A stretch of 64,000 nucleotides of DNA from Candidatus Melainabacteria bacterium (GTDB lineage Bacteria; Cyanobacteriota; Vampirovibrionia; Obscuribacterales; Obscuribacteraceae). Shown here in pieces: positions 60,373-64,000 of this stretch (its first letter is position 1; every line of letters begins with the position of its first letter). The translations under genes and the position numbers were made by a program. The stretch is taken from NCBI GenBank assembly GCA_017307165.1, contig JAFKGK010000005.1:62001-126000 (forward strand). Direction: 5' to 3'. The notes under the pieces are model-generated. The model had not been told where the DNA came from, did not search any database, and worked only from the letters and a program-made list of their open reading frames with translations.

Positions 60373-62381
60373 GATTTTCCTACCTGTATTTGCTGATTGC
60401 TGTTGATGGCTATTGACACCTGGGTACCTGAGGCAAAATCATTTGGCTTGCGCCATTCGACCTGCGCCCCGATGAGCTGGGCTCTTTGTCTGATGTTGAC
60501 CAGACCATGCGAGTCCTTGCGGATCAGGTCGGGATCGATGCCCCGACCATTGTCTGTGACGGCGATATAAAGGGTATCATCTAATAGTTCGATTGAGAGT
60601 ACTACCCTGGTCGCACCAGAGTGCTTTTGCACGTTGTTGAGCGACTCTTGCACAATGCGATAGAGTTGCAAGCGCACAAATTGATTGTAGCCGAGATCGT
60701 CGTGCAACTCTGGATTCTTGTCGACAAATTCGCAAGCGATCGAGCTGTCTCTTTCGAGGATGGCCAGGAGGTTTTCGAGAGCTGGTTTAAAACCCATCGT
60801 CTCGAGTACTGAGGGATGCAGGTCGTTTATGACACGTCGCATCTCTGAGATAGCACCATCGAGTTTTTGTCTCATCTCCAGAGGGACCTGGCTGTCCACC
60901 CCATCAAAATGCAGTTTGTCCGCCATGCGCGCCACCGCTGATAGGGCGGGTAATGTTTCGTCGTGGAGATCGTTGGCGATTCGCTGTCTTTCTTCTTCTG
61001 CTCGGACTTGCATGGCTTCGCGGGCTTGGGCCAGCTCGCGGTTGCGTAAGCGCAAGTCGGTATCGAGGTAGATCAGAGTGCCAAAGATATAAGTCAGCAT
61101 CAGCACCGCCAGTAGCGGCAAGACCGGGACATGTATATTAAAGGCGATGAAACCGATCTGGGTGGATACCATCAAGAGCATCGCGGTGGTGAGAAATACC
61201 CTGGTGCGACGCCCCATCGGCAGCGCCGAAGCTAGCGCGCCCAGTCCAGCACCGAGCAAGAGGAGCAAATGGTGCATGATGGAACGCGGAAAAGAAACAA
61301 TGGCTTCGCTATTCATCAAGGTTGCAATTGCCTCTGCCTGGATCTCGACATTTGCGACACGAGACTCGATCGGGGTGCGTACTGGGGGAGTGTTGTCGAC
61401 TTTTTGGCTAAAGCGAGTGCCGATCATGACTACCTTGCCTGCAAAAATACGAGGATCGGTCCTGCCGTCGATCACGCTAGAGACGCTATAGCTAGGATAT
61501 TTTGTCCCTTTAAACTTTATATAGATAGGGAGGTCTTCCTGGCTAAAGGCCGTGATCTGCGATTTGGACGGGCCAACACCAGCGCGCGATGAGACCAGGG
61601 GGGCGACGACCTCGGGCAGTGATTCGAAGGCTTCGCCAGCAGCAGAGAGCCCACGGGCATAATCAGCGAGTCCTGGTGGCAAATAGAGGTTGCGATCGTT
61701 GCGATCGGGAAACTTGATGCCTTCTGGCTGTGGATCCAGAAATACATTGGCCGAGATCGGCATGCGACAGACCAGACCATTCGGTTCTTTAAGCAGGTGG
61801 TCATAGGCACAGACCAGCACGCTCTTGCGCAAGTCTGAGGCAGGAAAGTCATTGGGATTGTCGAGATTGCCTGAGAGGGCAAGCACCGTGTTATTGCGAT
61901 TGGCCTTGAGCGCTTGCACTAGTTGTTGGTCGGCCTTGCCGCTGAGATCTATATCGATGACGACGAGCAGAGGGTTGCCGCTCTGAATGATAGGTATCAG
62001 CCGAGCTAGCACTCGCTGAATTGGTTGAGGCCCGCCTTCTTCAGCCTCGGCTTCGAGGTCGAACTGGTCTTCGTCATCGTAAGTGACCAGGGCAATGTCT
62101 TTTGCTCTGCGGTCTTCTTTGGGAGGCAGATTGCGTGTGATCTCATGGCCTATGCGATAGCGCCATTCGAGCAAATTCATTTCCATCGTATCGAGCACGG
62201 GAGACTCCGCCAAGAGTATGGTTGCTAGCCCACCTGCGGCAGCACCCCAGGATAGCCTCTGAAAGAGGAGCCCATCTTTGTGATTGCTTAGTAGTGGTAG
62301 ATGGCGCCTTATGTTTTGGGCTGTCCATCTTAGCTGCATATCGCTAGCCGCATGTTTGACCTCGAAGCCTCGCAGCTTCAA
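60369..62381 (-). CDS. CHASE2-domain sensor histidine kinase (HisKA_3 type)
   Basis: The N-terminal helix (about 45-60) leads to an extracytoplasmic CHASE2 domain (about 62-365; SPVLDTMEMNLLEWRYRIGH at its start and FAGKVVMIGTRFSQKVDNTPP near its end), then three helices (368-386, 395-416, 418-437). The kinase core has the phosphoacceptor box RQRIANDLHDETLPAL (His473) and the ATPase boxes RIVQESLNNVQKH and TDNGRGIDP. This is the NarX/LiaS class, matching the LuxR-type regulator that follows. The start is uncertain: TTG at 62381 lacks a good ribosome site, and an ATG at 62339 is the alternative. Confidence 0.88.
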   Translation of the reverse strand: MKLRGFEVKHAASDMQLRWTAQNIRRHLPLLSNHKDGLLFQRLSWGAAAGGLATILLAESPVLDTMEMNLLEWRYRIGHEITRNLPPKEDRRAKDIALVTYDDEDQFDLEAEAEEGGPQPIQRVLARLIPIIQSGNPLLVVIDIDLSGKADQQLVQALKANRNNTVLALSGNLDNPNDFPASDLRKSVLVCAYDHLLKEPNGLVCRMPISANVFLDPQPEGIKFPDRNDRNLYLPPGLADYARGLSAAGEAFESLPEVVAPLVSSRAGVGPSKSQITAFSQEDLPIYIKFKGTKYPSYSVSSVIDGRTDPRIFAGKVVMIGTRFSQKVDNTPPVRTPIESRVANVEIQAEAIATLMNSEAIVSFPRSIMHHLLLLLGAGLGALASALPMGRRTRVFLTTAMLLMVSTQIGFIAFNIHVPVLPLLAVLMLTYIFGTLIYLDTDLRLRNRELAQAREAMQVRAEEERQRIANDLHDETLPALSAVARMADKLHFDGVDSQVPLEMRQKLDGAISEMRRVINDLHPSVLETMGFKPALENLLAILERDSSIACEFVDKNPELHDDLGYNQFVRLQLYRIVQESLNNVQKHSGATRVVLSIELLDDTLYIAVTDNGRGIDPDLIRKDSHGLVNIRQRAQLIGAQVEWRKPNDFASGTQVSIAINSNQQIQVGKS

Positions 62382-62420
62382 GATTAGTCTAGCTCGACCG
62401 CATTGGCAAATACCCAGGGG

Positions 62421-62446
62421 AAAACCTAGATTTCAAGATAGGTTTT
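62421..62446. promoter_or_regulatory. Palindrome in the divergent promoter region
   Basis: AAAACCTA (62421-62428) and TAGGTTTT (62439-62446) are exact inverted copies with a 10-base centre. They lie between the divergent CHASE2 kinase gene and the VIT/VWA gene, where a shared operator would be expected. No sequence-specific assignment can be made. Confidence 0.35.
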
Positions 62447-62529
62447 GACTGATGGCGATCCATTGCATATCCGGCAGTCTTTATCTCCCAGTCGTTTTAG
62501 ATTGAAAGCACTAGCGGAGCTGCACATCT

Positions 62530-64000
62530 ATGAAAAACGCATCGAGAACGGTTATCCCCAAATACCTGTCGGCCATCGGTCTCACTGCTTGCTTATCGGG
62601 GTTTGCCGTGCCTGCTCTGGCCGCGGGTTTTATGATGGTCGATCGGTCAATGTTGCCACATACGCCAAATATCACCAGGCCAAGACCAGTGACGCCTATT
62701 TTGCGTGGTGGAGTATCCGTGGGCTTGCATCTATGCGATCAAAATATAAGAGTGGAAATAGTCGATCATATTGCAAAAACATACATCACTCAGACTTTTC
62801 AAAACGACACGGACTCTGATCTCGCGGGCACCTATCTTTTCCCCTTACCAGATGACACGACTTTTTCGAGTTTTTCACTCCATATAGACGGCAAGCCGGT
62901 GGAGGGCAAAATCCTCGAGGCCGGTCAGGCTCGTGCCGAATACGAAGCCATAGTCAGGGCGATGATCGACCCGGGGCTGCTCGAATATGCCGATCGCAAG
63001 ACTGTGAGAGCTCGTATCTACCCTATTCCAGCGCATGGCAAAAAGAAAGTAGAGTTGGAATACACTCAGCTTCTCAAGGCTGATGGTGGTTTGCTAAAGT
63101 ACAAGTATCCTTTGAAGGGGAAGGGCACCGCGCATGATGGCGCATCCGGTGGCACGGTTTCTGGTGCGGATACACATTTGTCCATCCGTATCTCCGGTGG
63201 CCAGGGTATCAAGACGATCTGGTCGCCTTCGCATCCAATCCATACAGATCGTGATGGCGTGCATCGTGCTCGCATAATTTATGATCAAAAAGACGATCAA
63301 AGCGATCGAGATTTTCTTTTGTACTATAGTCTTTCTGATAAGGATATTGGTGCCGATCTCATCACTTATAAGCTGGATGGTGAGGACGGTTATTTTCTCT
63401 TGACCGTCAATCCCAGCCTGGGCAAGGGATCTATGCAAGCGCAAGGCAAAGACCTAGTCGTCGCGGCCGATGTTTCGGGTTCGATGATGGGCGAAAAACT
63501 TGATCAGCTCAAAAAGGCATTAAAATTGACGATCAAGAGCTTGAGCACGCAAAACAATGATCGCTTTGGCATCGTAGCTTTTGGCACCGATGCCGACTCC
63601 TTTGCCAATCAAATGATGCCGGCCAGTCCTCAAAACATCAGCCGGGCGCTGAATTTTATCGATGATCTGGAGGCGCGGGGTGGCACCAATATGAGCGATG
63701 CGCTCAAGGTGTCGATGAGTCTTTTTGAAAATCGCGACAGTAAGCGCCCAGCTTATTTGATCTTGATGTCTGATGGGGAGCCGACCGTCGGGGAGACCGA
63801 CGAGACCAAATTGACAAATCGGGCCGCGCGGCAGCGGGGAGTGCGCATTTTTGATTTTGGTATCGGCTACGACGTCAATACTCATCTGCTCGACAAGCTG
63901 GCGCGCGAACATCGAGGGACGAGTCAGTATGTAGAGCCAGGCGAAAACCTCGAGCAAGCTGTGTCGGCTCTGTGTACCAAGATCGCATCCCCAGCGATGA
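62530..64000 (+). CDS. Secreted VIT and von Willebrand factor A domain protein (3' end outside window)
   Basis: The frame is open to the window end; 490 residues are visible. A signal peptide (about residues 1-32, ending PALAA) is followed by a VIT domain (about 60-180; VEIVDHIAKTYITQTFQN, AGTYLFPLPDDTTFSSF, ARAEYEAIV, ARIYPIPAHGKKKVELEYTQ in parts) and a VWA domain from about residue 308. The metal-ion (MIDAS) site is complete: DVSGS (Asp314, Ser316, Ser318), Thr386 in GGTN and Asp415 in SDGEP. The architecture is that of inter-alpha-trypsin-inhibitor heavy-chain-like bacterial proteins, thought to mediate surface adhesion or protein contacts. GGAG lies 10 bases before the ATG. Confidence 0.9.
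   Translation, partial: MKNASRTVIPKYLSAIGLTACLSGFAVPALAAGFMMVDRSMLPHTPNITRPRPVTPILRGGVSVGLHLCDQNIRVEIVDHIAKTYITQTFQNDTDSDLAGTYLFPLPDDTTFSSFSLHIDGKPVEGKILEAGQARAEYEAIVRAMIDPGLLEYADRKTVRARIYPIPAHGKKKVELEYTQLLKADGGLLKYKYPLKGKGTAHDGASGGTVSGADTHLSIRISGGQGIKTIWSPSHPIHTDRDGVHRARIIYDQKDDQSDRDFLLYYSLSDKDIGADLITYKLDGEDGYFLLTVNPSLGKGSMQAQGKDLVVAADVSGSMMGEKLDQLKKALKLTIKSLSTQNNDRFGIVAFGTDADSFANQMMPASPQNISRALNFIDDLEARGGTNMSDALKVSMSLFENRDSKRPAYLILMSDGEPTVGETDETKLTNRAARQRGVRIFDFGIGYDVNTHLLDKLAREHRGTSQYVEPGENLEQAVSALCTKIASPAM

Noticed and set aside
1-64000. tRNA, rRNA, CRISPR arrays, insertion sequences, phage genes
   Set aside because: I looked for cloverleaf-like sequences, repeat-spacer arrays, transposase motifs and phage structural genes and saw none that I could support.

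Overview
The window looks like a chromosome segment of a non-photosynthetic relative of the Cyanobacteria (Melainabacteria/Vampirovibrionia, most plausibly Obscuribacterales-like). This placement is inference. It rests on an RpaA-like OmpR regulator, a group-3 sigma factor of the SigF/SigB type lying among pilus genes, an 855-residue fused NDP-sugar pyrophosphorylase/phosphomutase-like protein of a kind known in cyanobacteria, a Gram-negative envelope (TolC, RND pump, lipoprotein), and many proteins I cannot place in a family. The base composition looks close to even. I saw no rRNA, tRNA, CRISPR array, insertion sequence or phage gene.

Layout. 1-2.9 kb: end of a glycosyltransferase and the fused sugar-nucleotide enzyme. 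3-5.5 kb: two unplaced proteins, one a disordered protein rich in Trp-Gly. 5.6-8.4 kb: biotinyl carrier, HMG-CoA lyase, methylglutaconyl-CoA hydratase-like enzyme (lower leucine degradation) and MobA. 8.4-12.4 kb: an ABC exporter with one permease fused to a CPBP protease domain. 12.4-37.5 kb: about 25 kb on the minus strand. Read in the direction of transcription it holds a TadG-like protein, three exported proteins, PilB, PilT, PilC, a sigma factor, a second ABC exporter, an enlarged prepilin peptidase, a PilM-PilN fusion, PilO, a PilP-like protein, a two-component system, TolC, an RND pump, its adaptor and a small exported protein. 37.8-40.1 kb: two TadE-like pseudopilins and a membrane TPR-like protein, divergent from the TadG-like gene. 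40.1-41.3 kb: phosphofructokinase with PPi-type signature residues. 41.5-49.2 kb: an MBOAT acyltransferase with four related membrane-anchored SGNH-like proteins. 49.4-54.9 kb: RpaA-like regulator, HtrA protease, PlsY, Der and a J-domain protein. 55-62.4 kb: acylphosphatase, DnaX, two unplaced proteins and a CHASE2 kinase/LuxR-type regulator pair. From 62.5 kb: a secreted VIT/von Willebrand A protein that runs off the end.

How it fits together. The theme is the cell surface: a type IV pilus machine with several remodelled parts (PilM-PilN fusion, prepilin peptidase with an internal duplication and acidic insert, PilB with three extra zinc ribbons), Tad-type minor pilins beside it, an efflux pump probably controlled by the adjacent two-component system, and an extracellular polymer acylation locus with an unusual number of SGNH partners. 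No major pilin (PilA) gene is visible here. The most novel-looking items are the modified prepilin peptidase, the PilB zinc-ribbon tail, the MBOAT/four-SGNH locus, and an 11-bp-period direct repeat upstream of tolC that fits an OmpR-family binding site.
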